The notes: generated by a model from the sequence alone, not told the origin. Positions 21,243 through 32,042 are shown, numbered from the stretch's first letter. The stretch: DNA of 64,000 bases from Chthonomonadales bacterium (GCA_020849275.1 JADLGO010000014.1:1-64000); one strand, 5' to 3'. Program-made: numbers and translations.

Positions 21243-22610
21243 TCAGGCGATGATGTTCGGGATCCCGTCGAGCGCCGGCGCCAGGCTCACGGGCGAGGTG
21301 TTGGTGCCGCAGCCCTGGAAGCGCTCGCCCAGGTCCTCAGCCCACTTCTCCCCCTTCTCCTTGCGCAGCGCGTTGATGCGCTCGCGGAACTCCCAGTCGG
21401 CGTCCTGGACAACCTGCTTCACCGTACGCTTCTCCCCGGTCGCCCGCATCAGTTCCTTGATCCAGCGCGCCCCGAACATCACGTGCGTGCGCTCGTCCAC
21501 GATGTCGTACTCGTGCTCCAGCGCCGAGAGCGGGTCACGCCGGGCCCAGGCAGCGGCGACCCAGGCGCGCTTGGGGGCGAAGCTGCACGCTTCGCCGACC
21601 TGCGTCAGGCTCGCCAGGCGGTGCAGCAGCCCGATGTTCGCCCACACGGCGTAGTGGCCAACAGGAATCGGCACCCGGCGCGGATCGACGCCGAAGGCCT
21701 GGAGCCGCTCCATGCCCATCAAGGTGTGGCGCGCCTCGTCCCAGAGTTGCCGCGTGAAGTCGGCGAAGAACTCGAACGGCAGGCCGGCCGCGCGGCCGTC
21801 GAAGACGATCGTCCCGACGATATCGATCACCGGCAGCTCGGTGAAATGCGTGTACGCCGTCGGGATCGCCTCGTACTCGGGCCAGCCAGGCAGCGTGTAG
21901 CGGTCCGCGCTCAGGAGCTCGAAGCCGTCCAGGGCCATCGCCGACGGAGTCGACCATGCCGGGTACCGCTCGGGCTCGGGGGCATCCTCGGGGCGCTCGA
22001 CGCCCATCGGCCCTCCGAGCGCGCGGAAGTGAGCGCGCAGTGCCTGCTCGAAAGCCGCGTCCGGGCCATCAGCGCCCGCCGCGTCGCGCGCGGCCAGGTG
22101 GGCACTGCCCCAGGCGAGGTCTTCGCGCAGCAAAGGCAGATGCATGGCGAGCATCTCGCGGGTCGGAGCATCGTTCACGGGCAGCGTAAGCCGGTGGTGC
22201 GCCTCGTAGGCGGCAAGCTGCGCCGGCCGGATCACGCGGTAGAGGGCGCTCAGCAGCGCGCCGGGAGTGGGCGCCGCCATCAGGTGGCGCGTGAAGTTCG
22301 CCCACTCAACGAGCACCTGCTTCTCGGGCTCGCGCATCAGGAAGTCGGAGAGCCGGTCGCGGATGGCCCGGGTGCGCAACATGGCCGAGTGAAGGTGGTG
22401 GCTCAGCCCGCACTTCGCGTCGAGGTCACCGAACAGAGGAATGGCCCCGGCGAGCGTCGTGAAGAGCTCGAACTCGAGCGAGAAGTAGTGTTGGTGGATC
22501 GCAGCGCTCTGCTCCACCGTGAAGTAGGTGCGGCGGCGCGCGCGCGGGCCGCCACCAGACACGCGGCGGCCCGCGGCATCCGCGGTTGATCGGACCGGTG
22601 CGACTGGCAT
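21243..22610 (-). CDS. Ferritin-like (di-iron fold) protein of unknown function
   Basis: The product is a 455-residue soluble protein. Two separated helices carry ExxH pairs: DEARHTLMGMERL (about 290) and DERTHVMFGARWIKEL (about 375). An earlier acidic helix reads FSLEFELFTTLAGAI (about 43). This is the pattern of ferritin-like proteins that hold two metal ions between four helices, as in DUF455 and related oxidases. No specific member was recognised and the substrate is unknown. The first 30 residues are Arg-rich and disordered. AAGGGGAGA provides a ribosome binding site. It ends 15 bases from the tlyA stop (convergent) and is divergent from the glycosidase genes. Confidence 0.6.
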   Translation of the reverse strand: MPVAPVRSTADAAGRRVSGGGPRARRRTYFTVEQSAAIHQHYFSLEFELFTTLAGAIPLFGDLDAKCGLSHHLHSAMLRTRAIRDRLSDFLMREPEKQVLVEWANFTRHLMAAPTPGALLSALYRVIRPAQLAAYEAHHRLTLPVNDAPTREMLAMHLPLLREDLAWGSAHLAARDAAGADGPDAAFEQALRAHFRALGGPMGVERPEDAPEPERYPAWSTPSAMALDGFELLSADRYTLPGWPEYEAIPTAYTHFTELPVIDIVGTIVFDGRAAGLPFEFFADFTRQLWDEARHTLMGMERLQAFGVDPRRVPIPVGHYAVWANIGLLHRLASLTQVGEACSFAPKRAWVAAAWARRDPLSALEHEYDIVDERTHVMFGARWIKELMRATGEKRTVKQVVQDADWEFRERINALRKEKGEKWAEDLGERFQGCGTNTSPVSLAPALDGIPNIIA

Positions 22611-22859
22611 TACGTCTCCCCTTCCTCAGCTCGACAGCACTCGCATGTTGCGCGTGAGCGCGGGTTCGGCGCCCGCGCTTAGCGCGGCTAACGGCATGGT
22701 ACCGAAACGGAGCGGCGGCGTCAAGGGCGACCGCATACCATGGCGACGGCATACCAGCGCCTACACCGCGGCGAAGCCGACGGGCGAATGCAGGTCGGCG
22801 CGCCGCCCACGCCGAAACGGGAGAGGGCCGGCGCGGAGCCGGCCACGGGAGGTGCAGCG

Positions 22860-24062
22860 ATGCGCATGACCGCTCTGCTCGTGGCGGGCGCCCTGGTGAG
22901 CGCGGCGGCCGGCGGCCCGGCGGCCAATGAGGCGCGGAGACCGCGGCCCGAGGCCTGGCCGAACGGGCTTGATCGCGACGCGGCCTACTTCCCCATCGCC
23001 GTGTGGCTGCAGAGCCCTCAGAACGCCGCTCGCTACCGGGCGGCGGGCATCAACCTCTACGTTGGCCTGTGGGAGGGACCTACCGAGGCCCAGCTTGACG
23101 CGCTGCGCGCCGCCCCGATGCGCGTCATCTGCGAGCAGAACGCAGTGGGTCTGGCCCACCGCAACGACCGCACGATCGCCGGATGGATGCACGGCGACGA
23201 GCCCGACAACGCGCAGCCGATGCGCGACCCGAAGACGGGAGAGCAGACCTGGGGCCCCTGCGTGCCACCGCCTCGCATCGTTGAGGACTACCGTCGCCTG
23301 CGCGCCGCTGACCCGACGCGACCGATCCTGCTAAACCTCGGGCAGGGGGTCGCCAACGACCGCTGGGTAGGCCGGGGAGCCGGCGCCAGCCTGTCCGACT
23401 ACCGAACCTACGTGGAGGGCAGTGACATCGTCTCGTTCGACGTCTACCCCATCGCCGGGCTCGGCAAGGAGAGTGGCCCCGACCTGATGTGGTACATTGG
23501 CAAGGGCCTGGATCGACTGAGGGACTGGACCGGCGGCGGCAAGCCCGTCTGGAACTGCATCGAGTGCACGGCTATATCCGGTGAGGGCCGCAAGCCCACC
23601 CCCGACGAGGTCGCCTCGGAGGTCTGGATGTCGCTGATCCACGGGTCGCGCGGCCTCATCTACTTCGTGCATCAGTTCGCGCCGACCTTCAACGAGCATG
23701 CGCTGCTGGACGACCCGGCCATGCTCGCCGGGGTGACTCGCGTGAACGCGCGCATCCGGCGGCTCGCGCCCGTCCTGAACGCGCCGACCCTCCCCGATGC
23801 CGTCACACCGGCGCCGAGCGACCCGCGAGTGCCCGTAGACGTGCTGGCGAAGGAGCACGGGGGCAGCCTGTACCTCTTCGCGATCGGGATGCGCAACCGC
23901 CCGACGCGCGCGACGCTGACGATTCGCGAACGGCGAGGTCTGCCCGCCGAGGCCGAGGTTCTGGACGAGGGCCGCCGCGTGCCGATCCGCAATGGCGCGA
24001 TTCGCGACGACTTCGAGCCCTACCAGGTGCACATCTACCGCGTCCGCCTGGCGGCGCGCTGA
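22860..24062 (+). CDS. Secreted TIM-barrel glycosidase-like protein
   Basis: This is an exported protein of 400 residues with a signal peptide (about 1-20, cleavage after the Ala/Gly region). The body looks like a glycoside-hydrolase TIM barrel. FPIAVWLQSP opens the first strand, GWMHGDEPDNAQ (about 108-119) could carry the acid/base pair, and WNCIECTAI and GLIYFVHQFAP are late strands. A C-terminal beta domain begins near 310. Armatimonadota and Planctomycetes encode many such proteins, generally assigned to GH42- or GH5-like clans without known substrate. GGGAGGTG precedes the ATG at 22860; an in-frame ATG at 22740 is rejected because the signal peptide would be internal. Confidence 0.7.
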   Translation: MRMTALLVAGALVSAAAGGPAANEARRPRPEAWPNGLDRDAAYFPIAVWLQSPQNAARYRAAGINLYVGLWEGPTEAQLDALRAAPMRVICEQNAVGLAHRNDRTIAGWMHGDEPDNAQPMRDPKTGEQTWGPCVPPPRIVEDYRRLRAADPTRPILLNLGQGVANDRWVGRGAGASLSDYRTYVEGSDIVSFDVYPIAGLGKESGPDLMWYIGKGLDRLRDWTGGGKPVWNCIECTAISGEGRKPTPDEVASEVWMSLIHGSRGLIYFVHQFAPTFNEHALLDDPAMLAGVTRVNARIRRLAPVLNAPTLPDAVTPAPSDPRVPVDVLAKEHGGSLYLFAIGMRNRPTRATLTIRERRGLPAEAEVLDEGRRVPIRNGAIRDDFEPYQVHIYRVRLAAR

Positions 24063-24099
24063 CGATGCGACGCCGCGACGGTGATCAGAGAGGTGCCGC

Positions 24100-26487
24100 G
24101 TGATACCCGCCGCCCTGTGCGTCCGCGCCGCCGCCCTCGCCCTGCTGGCCGCGAGCCCGGCGGCGGTGGCCGGCCCCGGCGGCGCTCCCCGGTTGCGGCT
24201 CGACGCCGCCGTGCCCGCCGGGTTGGGGGCCAACATCCACTTCACCGACCCGCGCACGGGCGAGATGCGAATGCTGGCCGACGGCGGCTTCCGCTGGGTG
24301 CGCATGGACTTTGACTGGAACGCGATCGAGACGGAGCGCGGCAAGTACGACTTCCGCGCTTACGACCGGCTGATGGCCGCCCTCCAGCGGCACGGCATTC
24401 GGCCCATCCTCATCCTCGACTACGTCCATCGCCTCTACGACGACGCGCAGTCGCCCCACACTCCCGAGGGGCGCGCGGCCATGGCCGCATGGGCCGCGGC
24501 ATCCGCGGTCCACTTCCGCGGGCGCGGCGTCCTCTGGGAGATGTACAACGAGCCCAACATCTCCCCGTTCTGGCGCCCGCGGCCTAGCGTGGACGACTAC
24601 GTGAAGCTTGCCACCGCGGTCGGCGAGGCCATCCGCAAGGCAGCGCCCAACGAGGCCTACATCGGCCCCGCCACCTCCACCATCGACTACGGTTTCCTGG
24701 AGGCCTGCTTCCGCGGGGGTCTGCTCAAGTACTGGGACGCGGTCTCGGTGCACCCCTACCGCCAGGCGCCCCCCGAGACGGCGGCCGCCGACTACCGCAG
24801 GCTCCGGCTGCTGATCGAGCGTTACGCCCCGAAGGGAAAGCACATCCCGGTGCTCAGCGGGGAATGGGGCTACTCCTCGGCGTGGAGGGGCATGGACGCC
24901 GAACGCCAGGGGCTGATGCTGCCACGCCAGTGGCTCACGAACCTCGCGAACGACGTGGGCGTCTCGATCTGGTACGACTGGCACGACGACGGGCCCGACC
25001 CCAAGGAGCCTGAGCACCACTTCGGTACGACCTACTACCCTTACCACGAGGGGCGGGACCCCGTCTACGACCCGAAGCCCGCGTACATCGCCGCCCAGGC
25101 GCTGACCACGGCGCTGCGCGGCTACCGCTTCCACGCGCGGCTGATGACCGGCCGCGCCGAGGACCACGTGCTGCTCTTTGCGCGCGGCGATGATGTGAAG
25201 CTCGCGGCGTGGACGGTCGACCGCGGCGGCGCGGAGGCTCGCATTCCGGCGAGCCCTGGCCGTTTCGGCGTCGTCGGGCACCTTGGCGAGGCCCTCCCGT
25301 CGGTGGTGGCCGGGGACGACGGCCTCGCGCTCCCTCTGACGGAGGCGCCCAGGTACCTGACGCCGGAGGAGCCCAACGCCCTTCTGCGGGTGGCAGCCGG
25401 CTGGGAGCGGCTGCCGCTCGAGGCCCTCACCACACGTGATCGCTATGTGCCGACGGCGCGCATCCGCAACCCACTGGACCGCGCCATCGTGGTGCGCGCC
25501 GCCGACACGAGCCGCCGCATCCGGCCGGGCGCGACGGCCGTGCTCGCCCTTCCGCCCGTGGCCGTCGGGCGGGGCCTCACGCCGATGTCCGTGCGCGCCG
25601 AGTTGGAGGTCGAGGGCATGGGACGCCTCGCCCAGGGGACCTACGTCGCCCACAGGCAGCCCCTCGCCGCCACCATCCTGCCCGCCGCCGGTGCCCTTGG
25701 CCGCGTGCGCATCCAGAACCCGACGGGCCTCCCGCTTCGCGGCTCGGTCGAGTTGCGCGTTCGGCAGGGCAGCGAGACAGAGGCCCGGAGCGCGCCGCTG
25801 CGGCTCTCCTCTGGCGCTCGCGAGGTGATCGTCGAGCTCCCGCTCTCCGGCGAGCCCGCCGACGCCTACTCGGCGAGCGCAGAGGTGCGCGCGGAGGACG
25901 GCAAGGCTCTCCTCCGCGAGGGCCCACGCACGTTCCGACACACCGATCACTTCTCCCGGTATGGCCAGGGCTCGCCGGTCTCCGCCTACGCGGTGGTCGC
26001 CGAGGGCGACAGCAAGGTCACTTCCGAGCAGGCCCTGTCGGTGGCGCAGCCATCGGACGGTCCCGCGACGCCGCGAGGCGGCTCGCTACGCCTGGACTAC
26101 CGCTTCACGCCGGGCTGGAAATACCTGTGCATCAAGCCGACGAGCGCGCCTCTCGTTCCTATCCCGGGCCGCCCGGCGGGATTCGGTCTTTGGGTGCACG
26201 GGGACGGGCGCGGCAACCTGGCGCGCTTGCGGGTGACGGACTCGACCGGCCAGACCTTCCAGCCCGACGGCGGCGCGATCACATGGCGGGGTTGGCGGTA
26301 CGTAGAGTTCCGGCTGGACGGCAGTCAGGGCGGGCACTGGGGCGGCGCGGAGGACGGCGTGATCCACTACCCGCTGCGGTGGGAGACGCTGTTCCTGCTG
26401 GACAGCGCGGGTGGCTCGGCAAGCGAGGGGACGGTCTACGTGGCCGCGCCGACGCTAATCTACGACGGAGACCCAGCCGCGCGCTGA
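24100..26487 (+). CDS. Secreted multidomain glycoside hydrolase (GH39/GH5-like clan A)
   Basis: This is a 795-residue exported enzyme. A signal peptide (about 1-24) precedes a clan GH-A barrel (about 30-345). MYNEPNI carries the likely acid/base Glu151 and LSGEWGY the likely nucleophile Glu255, and the pair is at the usual spacing. Beta-sandwich domains follow (about 350-600), and the last 160 residues look like a carbohydrate-binding module (LRLDYRFTPGWKYLCIKPTS onwards). The start is GTG at 24100 with AGAGAGGTG upstream. It lies 37 bases behind the preceding gene and is probably in one operon with it and the GH172 gene. The exact substrate is undetermined. Confidence 0.75.
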   Translation: MIPAALCVRAAALALLAASPAAVAGPGGAPRLRLDAAVPAGLGANIHFTDPRTGEMRMLADGGFRWVRMDFDWNAIETERGKYDFRAYDRLMAALQRHGIRPILILDYVHRLYDDAQSPHTPEGRAAMAAWAAASAVHFRGRGVLWEMYNEPNISPFWRPRPSVDDYVKLATAVGEAIRKAAPNEAYIGPATSTIDYGFLEACFRGGLLKYWDAVSVHPYRQAPPETAAADYRRLRLLIERYAPKGKHIPVLSGEWGYSSAWRGMDAERQGLMLPRQWLTNLANDVGVSIWYDWHDDGPDPKEPEHHFGTTYYPYHEGRDPVYDPKPAYIAAQALTTALRGYRFHARLMTGRAEDHVLLFARGDDVKLAAWTVDRGGAEARIPASPGRFGVVGHLGEALPSVVAGDDGLALPLTEAPRYLTPEEPNALLRVAAGWERLPLEALTTRDRYVPTARIRNPLDRAIVVRAADTSRRIRPGATAVLALPPVAVGRGLTPMSVRAELEVEGMGRLAQGTYVAHRQPLAATILPAAGALGRVRIQNPTGLPLRGSVELRVRQGSETEARSAPLRLSSGAREVIVELPLSGEPADAYSASAEVRAEDGKALLREGPRTFRHTDHFSRYGQGSPVSAYAVVAEGDSKVTSEQALSVAQPSDGPATPRGGSLRLDYRFTPGWKYLCIKPTSAPLVPIPGRPAGFGLWVHGDGRGNLARLRVTDSTGQTFQPDGGAITWRGWRYVEFRLDGSQGGHWGGAEDGVIHYPLRWETLFLLDSAGGSASEGTVYVAAPTLIYDGDPAAR

Positions 26488-26519
26488 GCCTGACCACATC
26501 AAACTCAACGAGGACATTC

Positions 26520-27608
<1,089 letters not shown>

Positions 27609-27626
27609 CGCCGCGCCAGATCTGGA

Positions 27627-27660
27627 GCGAGGGCCGCTCCTTTCGGGGAGCGGCCCTCGC
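27627..27660. terminator. Bidirectional hairpin terminator
   Basis: A perfect 14-bp stem (27627-27640 with 27647-27660) closes a TTTCGG loop. It sits between two convergent genes (stops at 27608 and 27666) and can end both transcripts. T-runs are weak on both sides. Confidence 0.8.
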
Positions 27661-27665
27661 CTGCG

Positions 27666-28433
27666 TCATTTGCACATGGCGTAGGCGCTGTTGAGGATCG
27701 GGTGCGGGGTACGCCAGTCGAAGTAGTCGATGGCGACCGCGGGATCGATCAGGGTCGCGCGGCGGACCCACTTGGCGTGGCCGTCGCAGAAGCTGAGGTT
27801 CGCGCCGCCGCTGTGCACGATGGCGACCGACTCGATCGGCAGACACGGGTCGACACCGCACCAGAAGGACACGAACCAGCAGTCGTCCTGCTCCTTGGAG
27901 ATGTTGGGCCCGTTCGGATCGCCCATTCCCTGGTCAACGAGGAGCGAGATCCGTGCGGGCAGGTCGATGGCGGCGAGCGCATAGAACGGCGAGAGGTAGC
28001 CGTTCATCGCGTAAGAGAGGCCTCGCCGGGCGTTCGCGCCGCCGTCGGACGGGCAGCGGTAGACGCCCACGCTCTTCACGTACGGGTAGAGGGAGCCGTC
28101 AGTGATGCTCCAGTTGGCGTAGGTCGCCGGCGGAAGCACGCGGCCGCTCGGCACCCAGTGCGCCATCTGGCCGCGCAGGGGATCCGGCGTGCCGCACCCG
28201 CGCTCCAGGCCGCTGCCCGGAAGGTTCTCGTCGTAGTCCTGGGCATAGGCCATGAAGGCGAGCGCGAGCTGCTTCATGTTGCTGAGGCAGGAGACTTGGC
28301 GCGCCTTTTCCCGCGCCTGCGCGAAGACGGGGAAGAGGATGGCGGCCAGGATCGCGATGATAGCGATCACGACCAGCAATTCGATGAGCGTGAAGGCCGC
28401 GCGATCGTCCCGGATGCGCGCACGTCTTGGCAT
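27666..28433 (-). CDS. Prepilin-like protein, DUF1559 (H-x9-DG) family
   Basis: This is a type IV pilin/pseudopilin-like protein of 255 residues. The class III signal is DDRAAF followed by [20 protein letters not shown], so a prepilin peptidase would cut before or near the Phe and leave Glu at position +5. [12 protein letters not shown] follows, a form very common in Armatimonadota. The DUF1559 head ends with the diagnostic H-x9-DG (His of IVHSGG to CDG). Cys pairs in [13 protein letters not shown] and DPC may form disulfides. CAGGAGG precedes the ATG. The role (pilus tip, secretion pseudopilus or envelope assembly) is unknown. Such genes occur in dozens of copies per genome. Confidence 0.9.
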   Translation of the reverse strand: MPRRARIRDDRAAFTLIELLVVIAIIAILAAILFPVFAQAREKARQVSCLSNMKQLALAFMAYAQDYDENLPGSGLERGCGTPDPLRGQMAHWVPSGRVLPPATYANWSITDGSLYPYVKSVGVYRCPSDGGANARRGLSYAMNGYLSPFYALAAIDLPARISLLVDQGMGDPNGPNISKEQDDCWFVSFWCGVDPCLPIESVAIVHSGGANLSFCDGHAKWVRRATLIDPAVAIDYFDWRTPHPILNSAYAMCK

Positions 28434-28502
28434 GACTGCACCTCCTGTGGTCGTAGTGGCGAACTTCGCCGTTGATGCCTCTCGTTCCCGGCTGTCTACC
28501 CG

Positions 28503-28547
28503 GATTCCTGCCGGGATTCGCACCCGGTTCTCCGTAGTGCAGGAATC
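28503..28547. promoter_or_regulatory. Nested inverted repeats between divergent genes
   Basis: GATTCCTGC (28503-28511) is repeated inverted as GCAGGAATC (28539-28547). Inside lie CCGGG (28511-28515) and CCCGG (28523-28527). The region separates the prepilin gene (minus) from the lipoprotein gene (plus) and may be an operator for either. Confidence 0.35.
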
Positions 28548-28628
28548 ATGCCCAACCGGGACAAAATGCCCGGCGTCGCTCGCGATCGCTGGGTTTCGCG
28601 CTACTGCCCGCGGGGGAGAGGTGAGATC

Positions 28629-28943
28629 ATGCACAGAGGATACGCCGCTGTCGCGTTCGCCGCGGTCCTGGCGGCCGCGCTCACCGGCTGCACAAGGAAG
28701 GAGCCGGCCGCGGCCACGGCGCCGCCCCCAGCCGAGGGAGGGACCGCCTACACGGCCACCGGCCAGCCCTACACGCCCAGCCGCGCTGCATACGGCGCGG
28801 GAGCGCCGTACGCCTCGGCGTCCGACGCGCAGCTTGAGCAGAAGGCCCGCGGCATCCTGCAGCGCACGGGCGGCGACGTGAAGAAGATGACGGACAAGGA
28901 GCGCGAGACCTTCGTCGAGGCCGCGCGCAAGGGTCTGCTCTAG
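28629..28943 (+). CDS. Small lipoprotein
   Basis: This is a 104-residue exported lipoprotein with a clear lipobox, LTGC (Cys near 21). The mature protein has a Pro/Ala/Thr/Tyr-rich low-complexity segment. It ends in a short charged helical domain, [27 protein letters not shown], which may be a folded tail. No family was recognised. GGGGGAGAGGTGAG precedes the ATG at 28629. It is convergent with the LarA-like gene (stops 10 bases apart). Confidence 0.7.
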   Translation: MHRGYAAVAFAAVLAAALTGCTRKEPAAATAPPPAEGGTAYTATGQPYTPSRAAYGAGAPYASASDAQLEQKARGILQRTGGDVKKMTDKERETFVEAARKGLL

Positions 28944-28953
28944 CCGAAGCGCC

Positions 28954-30252
28954 TCAGCCGACTTCCAGCTTCGTGTCGGGGTCGAGCGGGTGAGGGCCTC
29001 CCACCACGCGCAGGTCCTCACGGTCGCGCGCCTCCGCGGCCAGGGGCTGGGTCACCTGAAGCATCCGCACGCGCGCGGTGCTGCGGATGCGAGCGAGACG
29101 CACCGGCCCGCCGCGGCCGCACGCCGCGATGGCGGCGCGCGCGCACGCGGCGCCGTCCTCGAGCACGAGCGGGATGTGGCCGCGCTGTACCCCGCCTTCG
29201 CCGCTGGTGCGGTGGTTCGTCATCGTCGCTTGCCAGTCCACGCGCTCCACCAGGCGGCGCGTCACCATGTCGGCCAGGCCGATCCCGGCGGCGTTGCCGT
29301 GCGAGCGCTCGCTCAGGTCGAGCGCACAGACGATGCGGACATGGGGCCCGTCCCACTCCTCCTCACGAATCGAGGGGATCCGCGCCCGCCCGAGCACGTG
29401 CGTGTCCATGCCCGAGCCGCTGATGTCCTTGCCCATCTCGTCGACGATGAGCACGTCAAGCTCGGCGAAGGGAAGGCGCGGCGACAGTGAGCGCGCGCGC
29501 CGCAGAAGCTCCTCCTCCATCCCGGCGCCGATACCGGCTGGTCCTACGGCGTGCACCTCGGCCGTCTGGCCGTAGAGGTTCTCCAGGATGGCCACGCCCC
29601 CGATCACGTTGGCGCACTCAACGACGCGGCGCGCGATGCGAGGCATACGCTCCCGCAGGCCGTCCGCTCCAAACCGATGAATGGCGTCCGCGCCAAGCCG
29701 TTTGCCGAGACCGATGGAGCACATCTTGGCGAGGCCGCTCTCGATCCGGCCGTGGAAGTCCGTGTGCGGCTTGATGCGGTTCACGACCAGGATGGCGTCG
29801 GCCTCCGAGGCGAGGCGGTCGAGGTAGACGGGGTAGCCATCCTCCAGTGCGGCGAGCTGCACGACATCCATGCTCGCGCGGACCGGCGCGCCGACGCGCT
29901 CCTCCGTCACGCCGTAGGAGGCGAGTACGGCGGCCTGCCCCTCCGCCGTCGCGCCACCGTGGCTGCCCATCGCGGGCACGATGAACGGGCGCAGTCCGGC
30001 GGTCTTGAGCGCCGCCACCACGGCGCGCACGGCGGCCTCGAGGCCCGTGATGCCCCGGCTGCCGACCCCAACCGCGACGCTCGCGCCCGCGGGGAGCCGG
30101 GCCGCGTCCGCCAGAGTCCTCGCCGCCGCGCCGGCCGCCGAGTCGGCGCCATCGAGCAGCGGCGCCGGCTGCAGGCACTCAACGGTCCACACGTCGGGAA
30201 GCGGAACATCGGGATAGTCAAACCAGGAGGGATCGAGAGTGAGGTGGACCAT
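28954..30252 (-). CDS. LarA-like (DUF2088) protein
   Basis: This is a 432-residue protein related to the N-terminal domain family of nickel-pincer lactate racemase LarA (DUF2088). Landmarks are [11 protein letters not shown] (about 60), [14 protein letters not shown] (about 95), [11 protein letters not shown] (about 160) and [13 protein letters not shown] (about 270). LarA-type enzymes racemise or epimerise 2-hydroxy acids. Proteins of this shorter, divergent branch are uncharacterised, and the cofactor-making LarB/C/E genes are not in this window. GGAGG precedes the ATG. It appears to be monocistronic. Confidence 0.78.
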   Translation of the reverse strand: MVHLTLDPSWFDYPDVPLPDVWTVECLQPAPLLDGADSAAGAAARTLADAARLPAGASVAVGVGSRGITGLEAAVRAVVAALKTAGLRPFIVPAMGSHGGATAEGQAAVLASYGVTEERVGAPVRASMDVVQLAALEDGYPVYLDRLASEADAILVVNRIKPHTDFHGRIESGLAKMCSIGLGKRLGADAIHRFGADGLRERMPRIARRVVECANVIGGVAILENLYGQTAEVHAVGPAGIGAGMEEELLRRARSLSPRLPFAELDVLIVDEMGKDISGSGMDTHVLGRARIPSIREEEWDGPHVRIVCALDLSERSHGNAAGIGLADMVTRRLVERVDWQATMTNHRTSGEGGVQRGHIPLVLEDGAACARAAIAACGRGGPVRLARIRSTARVRMLQVTQPLAAEARDREDLRVVGGPHPLDPDTKLEVG

Positions 30253-30357
30253 GCGGACCTCCGTGGGCGACGCCCGGGAGCCCCATGAAGGGATGGCTCC
30301 CCGGCGCCTATTGGCGCGCTCGGCGCGGAATTCCTGCGACGGGCGACGCCCGGGAGA

Positions 30358-31105
30358 TCACTTCGATGGCTGTCGCGACGGGGGAATCAAGCTCGGCGTC
30401 ACCTGCACGACCTCGCCCTTATGCAGCCCGGCCCTGATCTCGGTGCAGTTGCCATCGCTCTACCCCGTCTCGACGACGGCGGGTCGCCTGCGGCCGTCGC
30501 GGCGCACGTTGACCACCGTGTTGCCCTCGTCGTCACGATCCACGGCCGGTTGCCCTCGTCGTCACGATCCACGGCCTGGCTCGGCACCGCCAGGACGTCG
30601 TCTGCCCCGCCCAGCACAAACGCGACCGCCGGCCTCATGCCGGGCCCGGCGAGCGGCGCCACGCCCTGAGTCCCGACCATCGCGGTGTTCTGCTGATCGT
30701 TGATCCGCCCGGCCACCTCCCTCGATGCGCGAGTCGTGATCGGGTTACGCGCGTTGGCGTAGGCCGTCTGCGCCGCCTTCACCTGCCTGCGCGCCTGCTC
30801 AAGCACCGCCACGACGGCTGGAAACGACGGCTCGACCAGGACCGGGCCCTCGGTGACGCCCTCGCCGACCCTCGCGTCGACCTTCTCAACCAGCGCGCGG
30901 AGGATCGCCGCGATGACGGGGTTGCGCGACGGTGAAACGGCTGTCTCGCCATCCACTACGAGCCTGGCCACGATGTCGCGCTGCGCAACGCGCGCGGGTT
31001 CGGGCCGCGTCGTCACGTAGGCCCAGACACCCAGGCCGATCAGAGCGATGAGCGCGGTACCCGCGGTGATCCACCGACCCCTGCGCAGGGATCTTGGCTA
31101 CCCAT
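30358..31105 (-). pseudogene. Decayed RND/HlyD periplasmic adaptor gene
   Basis: Minus-strand sequence encodes a typical membrane-fusion protein in pieces: membrane anchor (ITAGTALIALIGLGVW), lipoyl half and hairpin (VVAVLEQARRQVKAAQ), then a beta-barrel region ending in LAVPSQAVDRDDEGN. Three lesions are visible. The anchor is out of frame with the only nearby ATG (31105). A 29-base tandem duplication (30521-30576) shifts the frame. The true C-terminus (NTVVNVRRDGRR onwards) contains a TAG at 30460-30462 before its natural TGA at 30358. The hairpin is also short. It once served an efflux pump; no pump gene remains beside it. Confidence 0.8.
30521..30576. repeat. 29-base tandem duplication inside the adaptor pseudogene
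   Basis: A 27-base unit at 30521-30547 recurs identically at 30550-30576 (period 29). Because 29 is not a multiple of three, the duplication breaks the reading frame of the adaptor remnant. Confidence 0.9.
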
Positions 31106-31199
31106 GGACGGTCGCCGCCACCGATCACTCTCATCTCCGCGGCAAGACGGCGACCGGCAGGCGATGCGGACCATGCCCGCCCCCGCCTGTGCGGGCCCC

Positions 31200-31811
31200 T
31201 CAGGCCGCGATGCCGTAGGTGCTCACGGCACCCGCACCGTACTTCGCGAGCACCCCCTCCGCCGTCGGGCGATCCACATCGCCGGACGGGAGGGTGACCG
31301 CCAGGAGCGCCCCGCCCTGCTCCAACGCGGCGTTGTAATCCTCCGCCACCCTGTCGGGCACTCCCTGGTCCTTCAGATACCCGTAGGCGCCGCCGGCCAC
31401 CGCGCCGGCCGCAGTCGTGCCCGCCGCCGCTCCAATGGCCGTTGCGAGCGCGCCGCCGCCGGCGACGAGCCCGAAGCCCGGCACGGCAATCGCCGCCAGG
31501 GCGGCGATGACGCCAACGCCGAGGCCGATGCCGGCCCCCTTGGCGGCGCCGGAGGCGGCGTCGCCAGGCGTCGTCGTCGTGATGCCGCCCTTGGCCGCGG
31601 CCTCGAGGTCGCCCTCGGCGTCTCCGTAGCCGGTCGCATCCGCGGCTACGGTTACGCCGCGCTCGGTGACGAAGTGCGGGCGCGGCCCCGGGGCCGCCGC
31701 GCCGGTCAGGAGGCTCAGATCCCCCTTGCGTACACCGTAGTCCAGGAGCGCGCCGGCCGCCCGCTCGGCGAGCGACGGGTCGGCGAACTGCGCGTAGAGC
31801 GTGTCGGACAT
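31200..31811 (-). CDS. GSP17M-like protein with glycine zipper
   Basis: This is a 203-residue protein. The N-terminal part (about 1-40, TLYAQFADPSLAERAAGALLDYGV) resembles the general stress protein 17M/YflT domain. A long Gly/Ala zipper (about 85-150, GAGIGLGVGVIAALAAIAVPGFG) could insert into or associate with membranes. It ends in a second small alpha-beta part with VAEDYNAALEQGG. Proteins of this kind are stress-induced in some bacteria; the molecular role is unknown. GAGAGGGG lies nine bases before the ATG at 31811, and an in-frame ATG at 31820 is possible. A paralogue with the same layout lies at 57006. Confidence 0.72.
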   Translation of the reverse strand: MSDTLYAQFADPSLAERAAGALLDYGVRKGDLSLLTGAAAPGPRPHFVTERGVTVAADATGYGDAEGDLEAAAKGGITTTTPGDAASGAAKGAGIGLGVGVIAALAAIAVPGFGLVAGGGALATAIGAAAGTTAAGAVAGGAYGYLKDQGVPDRVAEDYNAALEQGGALLAVTLPSGDVDRPTAEGVLAKYGAGAVSTYGIAA

Positions 31812-31955
31812 CGGTATCATCCCCTCTCGAAGCCTGTCGGCTCCGGGAACCAGAAGGCTGGCTAACCGCTGCCGAGAAGACGCGCACGCCTCCGCGACGG
31901 TTCCGGTTGGCAGGCGGGCGCCGGGAGCGACGGACGCCGCCGCGCACCATATGCG

Positions 31956-31992
31956 CGCGGGCCCCCTGGCCGGTGTCGCCAGGGGGCCCGCG
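31956..31992 (-). terminator. Terminator of the glycan operon
   Basis: A perfect 15-bp GC-rich stem (31956-31970 with 31978-31992) and 7-base loop lie 50 bases beyond the stop of the last glycan gene (32043). No T-run follows on either strand. It is placed to end the long minus-strand operon and to insulate the stress gene. Confidence 0.7.
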
Positions 31993-32042
31993 GACGCGCC
32001 CTGAGCATGGCAGATCAAGGCGACCTGCCCCAGGGCGCGCGG

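Noticed and set aside
24085-25950. A 621-codon frame antisense to the glycoside hydrolase gene
   Set aside because: Its composition is that of mirrored GC-rich coding sequence, and the catalytic motifs lie on the other strand.
30265-30356. A 16-base direct repeat (gggcgacgcccgggag) at 30265 and 30341 near the LarA-like gene
   Set aside because: It is short and GC-rich with only two copies and no other sign of mobility; chance or old duplication explains it.
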